From: Silene latifolia | Taxonomy: Eukaryota; Streptophyta; Magnoliopsida; Caryophyllales; Caryophyllaceae | NCBI RefSeq assembly: GCF_048544455.1 | Contig: NC_133529.1 | Coordinates: 58,254,271-58,318,270 of the forward strand | Length of the DNA stretch: 64,000 nucleotides | Direction: 5' to 3' | Part shown: in pieces, positions 55,160 to 64,000 of the stretch | Layout of the letters: every line of letters begins with the position of its first letter | Position numbering within the stretch: position 1 is the first letter of the stretch | Translations under genes and position numbers: made by a program | The notes under the pieces: model-generated | What the model was told of the DNA's origin: nothing | Seen by the model: only the letters and a program-made list of their open reading frames with translations | The model's database searches: none

Positions 55160-57556
55160 CTATGCGGGGGGGTTGGCAGTGCACTTGAGTGCCTTCTTAT
55201 AGCAGCCTCTAGCTTCCTCCTGATCTCCTCTTATCGTTTCTACTCCCCATGGAGTGGGGAATTTTATGCACTGGTGATATGTTGGGAGACTGCCTTCATT
55301 TGGTGCAACCATGGTCTTCCCAAGATGACGTTGTAAGTAGAGGGGCCGTCTATAACCAGGTACCTGACTTGCTTGTTGACTCCCCCCATATAGGTTGGGA
55401 TTACTATCTCCCCTAGTGAGCTGGCTGTTTCCCCACTGAAGCCTACTAGCGGAATAGTCTTCCTCTGCAAATCCTTCTCGCTGAATCCCATATTTTCTAT
55501 AGTTTTCAGCATGATCAAGTTGATCGAGCTTCCTGTATCTACCAAGACCTTTCTGACTGTGCAATTGGCCATTGATAAGGTGATAATAAGTGCGTCATGA
55601 TGTTCTCGCTCATCGTATGCATCTCCTTCATCAAAGCTGACTGCTGGCAGGTCACTGTGAGAAATTCTGCATGAATTGGCTGGCCTATCTCCTTTGGTCT
55701 CTGTAGCGTGTCTCTTGGCTGTTGAATATGTCAGTCCTCTCAAGTCTGAGCCGCCTGTTATCACGTTTATAATTTTGGTGCATGTGGGTGGGTCTACCGG
55801 CTTGGCAGAGCTTACCTTATCTTGCTGCTTGCCCCCACGTGGTAATAGGTGGCTCAGCTTTCCTTGTTCGTACAGGCGCTTGATCTCTCTTCGTAATGTA
55901 TAGCAATCCTCAGTGTTGTGCCCAATATCCCGGTGGAACTCACACATCTTCTTCTTGTCCTTCCTCCATGCCCCGCTCTCCTCTTGGTGGGTTGGGCCAC
56001 CGACTCCATCTCCCATCTCCCGAGTGCCTTCAATATTCCTCCGATTCCTGTGGTGAATCCGTACTCTGCCAGAGTGGGGAGTAGCTGATTTTCTTCGATT
56101 CTGTTGACACCCATCCCGTATGGTCTGTACCTCTCGTCCTTCTTGCTGGTGGTTTGCTTTCTTCCTGATTTCTCTATGGTTGAGGTACTGGAGATACTAG
56201 GCGTGCTTAGCAAGCTGTCTCTGGCTAAGACGTCTTCCTCCAACCTGATTACGGCAGCTGCCTTCTCCTGTACTACTTTGAAACTATGGCATGGATGCAT
56301 GGTTAACTGCTTGTATAGGTCGGAGTCGTGGTGGAGGCCTCTTCAAGGCTTCTACTGCTTTGTTGAGACATCACACTCTCGTCATCGCTACCTTCTCATT
56401 GTTGAACCTAGTATTATATTCTCCAATGCTCTCTCCCGCCCCCGGACGATTCATACGGGTCTCTGCGTGCTTTTGTGGTTTTCTGCTGCTTGCGAACTGC
56501 TGAGTAAATGCATTCACCAATTCAAAGCAAATGTAGATATCGACTGTTGGGCGTGCTTACAAACCATCAAAGTCTTTGGTCTGTTAGGGTGGACTCGAAC
56601 CCTTTGCACATGCAGCTTCCTTAACTCGCCATATGGCTGTCACCGTCATCATTTTTTCGCTTATCTTGGTGATATGATGAAAGGGGTCTCTTTGTGTCAT
56701 CAAAGAGAGGCATATTTGGATTTGTGAATCCCTTTTGGCATGGTTTGTGATGGATATGGTATCCACGAATGGTGAGTCGGCGAATCGTCTCAGAGTTGCT
56801 TTCTCGAGTGGGGGTGGTAACCCCTGGGACCCGCTCAAAGCATCTCTTTTAGCTCCAACGCTTGAGTGGTTATACTTGGCCGAACTGGGGTCCGTCGTCA
56901 CCGCTGCGTATTTCCTCCCGATCCGGGTTCATGAAGATTCGATAGGCTCGGCGCCGGGGGGTTGTCGTAACGATTGTCCCCCACGCGGTTCACTTGCTTG
57001 GTTTGACTCGGATCCTGCTGTGTGTCCGCCCAATTGTTGCGGGGGGCTGGACGGGGAGGCCACCTGTTTGTGTCTCTATGCGGTTGGCGGTGCCCGCCTA
57101 TCCGGTGTGAGGTATCCTAACCCTCGTGGGGTTATTCTTCCATCCGACGCATCGTAGCCAAATCTAATCTTGTTATTAGTTCGGCCGTGGTATCTACCTA
57201 TTTGCCCGATACTCCCGTGTCAAATCTATCAAAGGAGATCTTCCTTCACTGTCCCACTTCTTGGGGGGTGATCGCTTCTTTGTTTCGGGATATCAATCGT
57301 GCCCGAGCTCTCTGTCTCTTCTTCTTGCCTCAGCATCTGCTCTCCTTTGGTCTTCTCTCATGTTTTCCATAGCTTTCTGAAGATTTTCCAAGCCGGTGAG
57401 TAAGATTTGTGTGGGACTAGGTGGCGGAGTGGTGCCTGAACTTGCTGTTCCCTTTTCTGACCTGGCCTGGGTCACGACAGCAGGAGTCCTGGGAGGTAGA
57501 GAAGCTTTTGTTGTCGGTATGATTCTTGAGGTATGTCCGGGAGCCTGCGTGGCCAC
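55160..57556 (-). pseudogene. T gag-protease pseudogene
   Basis: The gag N-terminus is near 57556 (MATQAPGHTSRI, then a coiled coil around LENLQKAMENMREDQRRADA). Mid-gag is frameshifted (the DSPFVDTI motif is at about 56770). The zinc knuckle is CEFHRDIGHNTEDC, with His at the second position as usual in Tat/Ogre gag, just right of 55900. The protease keeps [20 protein letters not shown] and [16 protein letters not shown] before losing frame at about 55264. Overlapping minus frames (55160-55564 and 55854-56300) are the displaced continuations. No minus-strand start context can be trusted because of the decay. Confidence 0.78.
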
Positions 57557-57589
57557 TGTTGATGTTGTATTTTGGGTAGACGGTGGTGG

Positions 57590-57605
57590 TGGCGATGGGC
57601 GCCAA
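57590..57605 (-). other. T primer binding site, probable
   Basis: Just left of the 5' LTR the minus strand reads TTTGGCGCCCATCGCC. It starts like the TGGCGCCCA primer sites of other Tat/gypsy elements. The matching tRNA cannot be confirmed by eye. Confidence 0.55.
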
Positions 57606-57607
57606 AC

Positions 57608-58297
57608 TGTTTAGGTATTTTTACCCAAGTCGATTAATTAGGGTCAATGTAGTCTATATTCGTTGGTTTGATGTATGTTTGTTCGTATGTGAATAAATAA
57701 AGATAAAGTGCGTAATGTAAGTTGACACGTAAGATTTTGGTGACGCGGAAAACCTAATGTGGGAACAACCGCGGGAGGGACGGTACCCTGCCAAGTATTG
57801 CACTATATGAATAGGAGGATGATTACAATAGCAATGTTATACTAATCTCGCTGGAGCTAGGTATCAGGCCTACAAGATCTCAGGTGAGCGTATACTTGAG
57901 GATAATGTGTTGTGGAATTTGATGTGAATGCGTAAGTGCGGATGTCTTGAATTGTGTGTTGAATGAATGACTTCTTGATTTGCTTCCTTGGCTATTTATA
58001 GGGTAAGAACCCTAGAGATGTCCTACCTCAAATATGGAAAGGGAATATAATTTCCATAAGGACTCTTTCCAAAACCCGGACTCTCTTGCCAATTCTCCTT
58101 GATCTCCCTAACTTCTCCCTAACTTCTCTCTGACGCTCCTTTCCTTAATGCGGACGCTTCCTATGATGGGCTCCTAATCTTCCTTAAGCCCGTTCCCCTT
58201 TTCTCCAACCGCGGGCTTCCTTTCTCCTTATCACTTCTTTCACAGTCTTTATTTTATTAAGTGGGCCTTCTTTATTATGCTATTTTTAGCCCAAACA
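57608..58297 (-). repeat. T 5' LTR (690 bp)
   Basis: It is the partner of 42479-43168 with about 16 differences by eye, and has TG/CA ends. Confidence 0.9.
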
Positions 58298-58979
58298 AAA
58301 ACCATGTAAGAAATTAGCACGTAATATCTCGAATAAGGGGAGATAGAAGTTTGTGAGGCTTGAGAGTTGTTCAGAGTTTGAATTTGTTGCACGTAGATCC
58401 CTGATTTGATATATTGGAGACACGTGACCGTTGCGACATTGACTCAAATGGACGCATACTGACAGACTGACAAACAGACAGTCGTGAACGTGATACAAAC
58501 TCGGTATTGACACGATACAGGGTGACTCTGACAGACTTTGCTTATATGTGTGCAACTCCTAGACAAGAAAGGATGACAACGCGCATCATTGGAGTAAAAG
58601 GTCCGCTCGGCTGGGGAATATGAATTGATTATGTCCTCCAGTCATCTTCGGCTCCGTTTGCTTATTTGAGATCCCTTCTCGAGTTTTGATGATTCGGAGA
58701 GCGGAATCAAGACCTTGTCATCGTCCGAACCGAGCACTAGACTATGGGCGGTTCATCTTGGACTGTAGTTGAGACTTATAATATATTTGAGGATAAAGGA
58801 TGGGTGGTGTCTCGAAAGAGAAGCTCCCAGAGTGAGAAGATGGGAATTTGGCAAAAGGAGGAATGGGCGACGTCTTAAGGAAGAAGCCTCAAGTAAAGAG
58901 GTATAAGATTAATTTTTGTAGCTGGGTGGGCTCCTTTGGAGGATTGATGATGATGTTTGAGATTGAAAGGGGTATGCGG

Positions 58980-59545
58980 TTATGAAAGGGGTATGCGGTT
59001 GTGTCCTTATTAAGGGACTACCTAAGTATTCGAGTGTTTGACAAAACAAACCAGATCGTAGTTCTTGCTGGGTGTGAAGTGGGTTGTAAATTGAAGGTGT
59101 GAAAATTGAATGTGTGTGGGGGTGTGGTTGTGCCCACGTAATAGGACTGCCTACGTATTCGCGTCTTTGCGAAGTCAAACCAGATCGTAGTTCTTGCTGT
59201 GTGTGAAATGGGTTGCAAATTAAAGGTGTGAAAATTGAATGTGTGTGGGGGTGTGGTTGTAGTTGTGTCCTAGTAATAGGACTGCCTACATATTCGCGTG
59301 TGTGCGAAATCAAACCAGATCGTAGTTATTCATTTGTGTTGATAATTGATTTTGAGGTGTATGGTTGAGTCCTTGAAGGACTGCCTACATATTCACATGG
59401 TATGAAATCAAACCAGATCGTAGTTCTGCTGTGTGTGTTGATAATTGATTTTGAGGTGTATGGTTGCGTCTTTGAAGGACTACCTACGTATTCGCGTGGT
59501 GTGAAATCAAATCAAATCGTAGTTCTGCGTGTGTGGGTATAAGCT
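58980..59545. repeat. Five tandem units with the CTACGTATTCGCG / CCAGATCGTAGTT motif
   Basis: The anchor CCAGATCGTAGTT (or its variant) occurs near 59051, 59179, 59315, 59413 and 59512, giving periods of about 128, 136, 98 and 99 bp. Each unit has GGACT(G/A)CCTA(C/A)(G/A)TATTCG upstream of the anchor. On the other strand it reads AACTACGATCTGG...ATACGTAGGCAGTCC. The ACGTAGGCAG part recalls a motif seen in many plant Tat/Ogre elements. Confidence 0.8.
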
Positions 59546-59566
59546 AACTGTTAGGACCTTAAAGTG

Positions 59567-60120
59567 TGAGGGTCATAACGGTAAATGTCGTTTGGTGACT
59601 CGAAAATTGATTTGAGAGAATTCCCCTCGATTACGAGTCCAAGAGATATAGTTTGTGAAAATGTTCCTTATCATGTGAGCACACTAAAAAGTGGACCCTA
59701 AGGATGAAATGGGCATGTCACGTTGCGGGGAACAATGTTTTTTGAAGACTCCGTATTTGGGTCAATGATGAAAATGCCTTCAACATTATGGAATGTGGAG
59801 CCTGGTAACAATAGGTTTGTTTGACAGATAAAAATATGGAGCTGAGGGTCACGACGGTAAATTCCGTTTGGTGACACGAAATTTGATTGGAGAGAATTCC
59901 CCTCGATTATGAAATGAAGATATATATTTTGTGAAAATGTTCCTTATCATATGAGCACACTAAAAAGTGGTCCCTAAGGGTTAAATGGGCATGTCCCGTT
60001 CTAGGGAGCAATGTTTTTTTTTGAAGACCCCGTATCTGGGTCAGGGTAAAAATGGCTTCGACATTATGGAATGTGAAGCCTGGTAATAATAGGTTTGTTT
60101 GACAGATAAAAATCTGGAGC
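59567..60120. repeat. Tandem duplication of about 277 bp
   Basis: Copy 1 is 59567-59842 and copy 2 is 59843-60120. Both start TGAGGGTCA(T/C)(A/G)ACGGTAAAT and end GACAGATAAAAAT(A/C)TGGAGC, with substitutions and small indels spread between. Confidence 0.85.
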
Positions 60121-60354
60121 TTTTATTTGTGGTGTTTAGGTCGATGGGTTACGACTTGTGATGTGGTCCGGAATGGGGTCTCAAGCTTGATGTGGCCCGA
60201 GCACGAAATGATTGGTAAATAAATATGGGATCAGAATCCCATGTCTGGACCTTAAAGGTTAAGGTGTGATATTACGAGCTTGAAGGGAATCCTCAAAATC
60301 CTAGATAGGTCTCCCTGTAGCAGTCTCTAGAAGGACTTAGGGGTGAAACAGTGT

Positions 60355-60760
60355 TGGTTGAGGTTTTGGTGTTTGGTGTTTTGGACTCATCGGTCCGGGA
60401 TTTGGTGTGTTGGACTCAATGGTCCTGGGCTTTGGGCTCATTAGTGCTGGACTTGGTGTTTTGGACTCACTGGTCCGGGATTTTGTGGTTTGGACTGATT
60501 GGTCCTAGGCCTTGGATTTATTGGTCCTGAACTTGGTGTTTTGGACTCATTGGTCCGGTATTTTGTGTGTTGGACTCGTTTGTCCTGGGCTTTGGACTCA
60601 TTAGTCCTGGACTCGGTGGTTAGAATCATTGGTCCGAGTTTTTTGTGCTGGACTCATTGGTCCGAGGTTTTGTGTTTTGGACTCATGGTCCATGGTTTTT
60701 GTGTTGGACTCATTGGCCTGGGGTTTTGTGTTTTGGATTCATCGGTCCGAGGTTTTTGGT
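60355..60760. repeat. Minisatellite with TTGGACTCATTGGTCC unit
   Basis: About 13 degenerate copies of a 28-35 bp unit run on, each with GGACTCAT(T/C)GGTCC followed by (G)GG(G/A)TTT(T)GTGTT. Open frames on both strands here simply translate the repeat. Confidence 0.85.
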
Positions 60761-61904
60761 GTTTCATGCTTTCTTTGGATTTAGGCCTTTCGAGAAGGGT
60801 TTCAATCTGGTTTTGTTTTATTTTGGCTTGGGCCTTCGCCTGAGTAGCTTCTAGCTATGAGTTTTGCTTTTGCTTCGGCTTTGGGTGAATTACCTTTTGA
60901 GTTTGGCTAAATAACTTTGGTCTTATTGTTGGTTTATGAGTTAGGTCTTTTGAACGGGACCTTTGCTTTGGAGAAATTGGGAATGTTGCTGGTCCCTTAT
61001 GTGTTGTAGTTGTTTTGACAAGTCGGTGGTATCTATTGTTCATGCACTGGATCACGGTCGAATTCACGAACGTTATGGAGCTCCAGTCTAACAGATCTTC
61101 CTCCGAGGGCATCGGAAGAGTAGACCGCTTTAGGGGTTTGAAGTTTTTATTTTTTTGTTTAGGTTAGACTAACATTTTTGTTAGACGTTTGTTTGTGTTT
61201 TTGGTGTGTTTTTTTTTGTGGGAAAAGGGTTTGACTTGGTGGGTCCAGGTCTCAACTTGGAGGCATGTGTTTCCTATTGGTTTGTCGTTTGCTTTGGTAG
61301 TTTCGTTTTTGGAAATTGGTAGGCTTAGATCTACTCGTTCTTTACTGTCCTTTGTTCGAGGATAGTGAAGGTGCAAGCGGGGATGTACCTGGTGGTGAGA
61401 GGTCGATTCTTTGTGATGGGATGTTTTTGTGGGAAATGGGCTTGCCTTCCATCATTGATCATGCACAAGGAGATGTTCTGGGTTGTTATCTGGGTTCGTC
61501 GTAGAATCACTTTGATAAAAGCTCGTTCTAAATTGGGTGCTAATGAAAGGTTTCTATTGCCAGACATGGAATAGGTAAAGATATGGACACGGAGTTTCGG
61601 GTCCTTTGCTTACTTAGTACGGAACGTCTTTTGAGTGTACTCAAATTGAATCAGAATGTGGTTTTTAAAAATCAATTCTCAAATCAATTCTCGTGGTCAA
61701 CGGGAACTGGTAAAGGAAGAGAGAAGAATATGCGTGAAAGTTGTGCCTTTATTAAGATAAATAAGAGGTTAGCACAGACTCAAGCAATATGTGTGACTCA
61801 TGGGGATAGCCCCCAGCTTGTCACTTAAGAATAGAAAGACAGACGCTAGGATAGATACGAGAAAGCCTAAGACTCGGACTCGGACTCAATCATATTACGG
61901 ACTC
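60761..61904. other. Gene-free part of U
   Basis: No conserved frame is seen. The plus strand is T/G-rich with several poly(T) runs (61145-61220). Short open frames lack family features. Confidence 0.5.
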
Positions 61905-63235
61905 CTAATCATCACCGTCCTCCTCGAGGGTCTCCTTCATAGCATCCAGCGGCTTGAATGTTTGGTCTTGAGCATTGATCCACTTGAGCACTTCACTGTT
62001 GTTGTTTGGGATGATATGAGGACAATAGTCCATGAGGCTTTCATCTCCTTGCAGAATGAGATGTCCATTAGGGTTGTCTTCATCACTTGGTTGGCATAGG
62101 GATAAAGCTATCAGTTCATGGTTGTCGATCATTTTTTGAATAGCATGTTTCAGTTTGAAGCATGTTTCAGTATCATGACCTTTTCCTTTATAATATTGGC
62201 AATAGGCACTGCCGTCCCAAAAACGGGTTTTCCTGCATTCAGGCGGGTCCGTAGTGGGCTTGATTGGTTGTAGCTTCCCTTCGGTCATGAGCCTTTGAAG
62301 AGCTGCGGCATAAGTTGTGTTGAGATTAGTAAATGCCCTTTGAGAATGTTCGACTTTGTTGTTTTGCTTGAGACATTCAGGAGGACTTTCTTGACTGAGA
62401 GGTGCGATTAAGATTTTGCCAACTTCTATCATATCTTGAATGGCATTCTTCAGCTTGTAGCACGTTTCAGTATCATGACCTTTGCCTTGGAGGTATTGGC
62501 AATAAGCATTATCATCCCGGAATCGGGTTCTCCTGTGTTTGGGTGGGTCCGGAGTCGGACCAATGGGTTGCAGCATTCCTTTTGAAGCAAGTATCTTCAG
62601 AGCGGTGTCGTATGCTATTCCCAGATCCGTGAATACCCTTTGATGTTTTCCCATGGTGCCAACATTGGTGTTTTTGTGAGCTTTGTTTTTGTGAACCCTG
62701 AGTGGAAACAAGATTTGGTCGTTGTCAATGGGAAGATTTTGGGATGTTGCTTGGTATTTTGAAAGGGATTTCGGTGAGGTGATTTCATGTTCTTTGTTGG
62801 TAGGTTCATGGGTGTGCGAACCATTAGATGATTCCTCATTTTCATCACTCATTGGTTGGTGAATCAAGGGTTGGTCTTCTCCTTGTTGGTCTGGTTCATT
62901 TTTGGTACTACCAAACCTCTTCTCGAAATTAGCTAATCGAGTGTTAAAGTCACTGATAGCCACTTACAGCTTTGTGAATATGTTGTTTATAGAGACAAAG
63001 AGCATCATTACATCGCTTTGTATGCCATATTCGTCAATTGCATGAATTTTCTCATCGTCAGGAGAGATGAGGTGAGAGCAATCTAGGAAAGATTCCTGAC
63101 TTTGTTCAATAGGGTTTTCAGGATGGTTGTTCCTGTCGTTTGGTGAGGGAGGTAGTGGTAATTTTCCCTTTTCGATCATATCAAGGATGGCGCCTTTTAG
63201 GGGGAGACACATTTCAGTGTCATGTCCGCGACCTT
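61905..63235 (-). pseudogene. U gag fragment with three zinc-knuckle modules
   Basis: One minus-strand frame holds GRGHDTEMCLPLKGAILDMI (about 63165-63225), then a linker ending in FTKL. TAA at 62964-62966 interrupts it, and the frame resumes with VAISDFNTRLANFEKRFG. Two tandem modules of about 95 residues follow. Module one is at about 62390-62650 (GMLQPIGPTPDPPKHRRTRF, then YCQYLQGKGHDTETCYKLKN). Module two is at about 62100-62350 (GKLQPIKPTTDPPECRKTRF, then YCQYYKGKGHDTETCFKLKH). The tail is acidic (ETLEEDGDD), with stop at 61905-61907. Knuckles of this form occur in Ogre/Tat gag. The N-terminal gag domain was removed by Z. Confidence 0.75.
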
Positions 63236-63544
63236 GGTGATTGATACGTGCATTTTATATAGTCTTTTTAGCCTACTTTATGCACGTATTTCTATGCTAT
63301 TATCGTAGTTATATGCTACGAAATGCCCCGAATATGCTACTTTGGGTTATTTTGTCTTATTTGCAGGAATGAACCAGAAAGTAGTGAAATCAAGCCATTT
63401 ATCGTCCATTTTCCATGCATTTGGAGGAAGAGTGGATTTGGAGCGGAATTATAGCTATCTTGGGATGCGTGAAGCTGTTTCGGGAGCTAAAAGGACAAGT
63501 CAAAGTCAAACTAACGAGATTAATGAGCTGCTGAAGTCCAGATT

Positions 63545-63735
63545 CACTCGATCGAGTACTTAACTGGTCGATCGAGTGGTTTTAGGTCAAACAATCAGTC
63601 GATCGAGTACTTTAGTTGGTCGATCGAACTGTTTCATATATGGGTTTAGTCGATCGAGTGCTTCTTTTGGTCGATCGAATGGTCTGAGCTTTGAATTGCT
63701 CGATCGAGTAGTTTAAAACCACTCAATCGAGTGGT
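63545..63735. repeat. TCGATCGAGT palindrome cluster in Z
   Basis: The perfect 12-bp palindrome ACTCGATCGAGT is at 63546-63557. It is followed by about eight more CGATCGA(G/A) copies spaced 20-30 bp apart, often as GGTCGATCGAGTGG or CGATCGAGTACTT. The cluster ends about 65 bp before the TATA box. Confidence 0.85.
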
Positions 63736-63800
63736 TTATCCTACGGGCTTGGCCTTTTTAGGTTTATTTCCGTCATTAGGTTAAATAATTCCTATTTTCT

Positions 63801-63810
63801 TATAAATAGA
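63801..63810 (+). promoter_or_regulatory. Z LTR TATA box
   Basis: TATAAATAGA follows the palindrome cluster. A C/T-rich initiator-like stretch (CCTCTCTCCTTTTCTCTCTG) comes about 20-30 bp later. Confidence 0.6.
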
Positions 63811-63950
63811 AAGGTAGGACGTCAGTTGTACCTCTCTCCTTTTCTCTCTGACACCACTTACGTTACTTTTACTGCTCCTACTTTGTTCCTCTATTCCGTA
63901 TTTATTTCAGTAATATTTCTCTCCCTTTTCCCTTCTTATTTAATGTTTAT

Positions 63951-63951
<1 letters not shown>

Positions 63952-64000
<49 letters not shown>
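63952..64000. repeat. CT microsatellite
   Basis: About 24 CT dinucleotides run to the end of the window inside the putative transcribed part of Z. The true length is not visible. Confidence 0.95.

Larger units (their letters stand above)
42479..58297 (-). mobile_element. T: Tat-lineage Ty3/gypsy element with antisense additional ORF
   Basis: Two 690-bp LTRs (42479-43168 and 57608-58297) start TGTTTAGG and end CCCAAACA on the plus strand. Minus-strand domains from right to left are gag, protease, RT, RNase H, second RNase H and integrase. A spliced additional ORF runs on the plus strand between integrase and the left (3') LTR. The second RNase H and an antisense ORF in that position are hallmarks of Tat elements such as Grande and Retand. 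The flanks ATAAC and AAAAC may be a decayed TSD. The LTRs differ at about 16 of 690 sites by eye. Removing nested G leaves about 10.7 kb. Confidence 0.88.
58298..63241 (-). mobile_element. U: Ogre/Tat-like remnant with gag and tandem-repeat blocks
   Basis: A minus-strand gag with Tat/Ogre-type CxxH/Y...GHDTExC knuckles (61905-63235) is followed, downstream on the minus strand, by about 3.5 kb without pol. That stretch is occupied by tandem repeats (58980-60750) of the kind found in non-coding parts of Ogre-like elements. No protease, RT or integrase motif is present. T is inserted on its left and Z interrupts it on the right. LTRs are not identified, so membership of the whole interval is partly inferred. 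Confidence 0.55.
63242..64000 (+). repeat. Z: LTR (5' part), running out of the window
   Basis: Z starts TGATACGTGCATTTTATATAG and abruptly interrupts the U gag frame. 63237-63241 (GTGAT) would be one TSD copy. It contains a cluster of TCGATCGAGT palindromes (63545-63735), a TATAAATAGA box at 63801 and a CT microsatellite to the window end. The architecture is like the U3 of A1. Family assignment (possibly Athila/Tat) is uncertain because no internal region is visible. Confidence 0.65.

Noticed and set aside
60441..60854. Overlapping open frames on both strands near 60.5-60.85 kb
   Set aside because: They translate the GGACTCATTGGTCC minisatellite and have no other support.
1..64000. CRISPR arrays, bacterial operons, rRNA or tRNA genes
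   Set aside because: None seen. Short repeats here are LTR cis motifs or satellites, and the only tRNA-like matches are 11-18-base primer sites.

Overview
This window is repeat-dense nuclear DNA from a flowering plant, probably a eudicot. It has Athila, Tat/Ogre and other Ty3/gypsy elements, a Ty1/copia element, L1-type LINE remnants and a CACTA relic. The TATAAATA-driven LTRs, the plant tRNA(iMet)/tRNA(Asp) primer sites and AT-rich spacers with GT-AG introns all fit a plant. I found no host protein-coding gene, rRNA, tRNA or CRISPR array. Almost every base can be placed in nested transposable elements, many bounded by target-site duplications (TSDs) read directly from the sequence. The species cannot be fixed from the sequence.

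Left nest (1-22.1 kb). The oldest layer is Athila-like element W (19931-22120, + strand), with a broken ORF1. Athila-like element X (minus strand) inserted into W; only its LTR is visible, split into pieces at 2766-2794, 4951-6222 and 19527-19930. Three later insertions broke that LTR. They are E1 (1-2765, minus, 2.35-kb LTR plus the start of its internal region), a 5'-truncated LINE (2795-4938, minus, 12-bp TSD) and A1, a complete Athila-type element (6223-19521, +, TSD AGCGT). A1's 3' LTR was in turn split by S (16118-18405), a solo LTR of the E1 family with TSD CATCC. A1 carries gag-protease and the Athila ORF1 but no reverse transcriptase, RNase H or integrase.

Middle (22.1-42.5 kb). A LINE 3' fragment is followed by a CACTA transposon relic that carries a decayed Ulp1-like (C48) cysteine-protease gene and ends at 24712. 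Next is Athila-like element V (24713-about 41950, +). Its ORF1 is interrupted near its fifth codon by R, a 2.76-kb solo LTR (25056-27814, TSD AAAGG). Its 3' untranslated region is interrupted by C, a decayed Ty1/copia element (31067-39813, minus). V ends with its own 3' LTR. A 0.5-kb orphan segment follows.

Right nest (42.5-64 kb). T (42479-58297, minus) is a Tat-lineage Ty3/gypsy element with gag, protease, RT, RNase H, a second RNase H and integrase on the minus strand. A long intron-containing additional ORF lies on the opposite strand between integrase and the 3' LTR. Exon 1 of that ORF holds G (43661-48815, +), a young gypsy deletion derivative with two 833-bp LTRs. To the right lies U (58298-63241), an Ogre/Tat-like remnant made of several tandem-repeat blocks and a gag fragment with three zinc-knuckle copies. 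U is cut at 63242 by Z, another LTR that runs off the window.

The most interesting recurrent pattern is a module made of a cluster of short palindromic motifs followed closely by a TATA box. It occurs in the U3 of A1, X, V and Z, and again inside A1 and W just upstream of ORF1. This suggests a duplicated promoter that drives the env-position ORF separately. All ages, lineages and boundaries come from reading by eye and not from alignment software.
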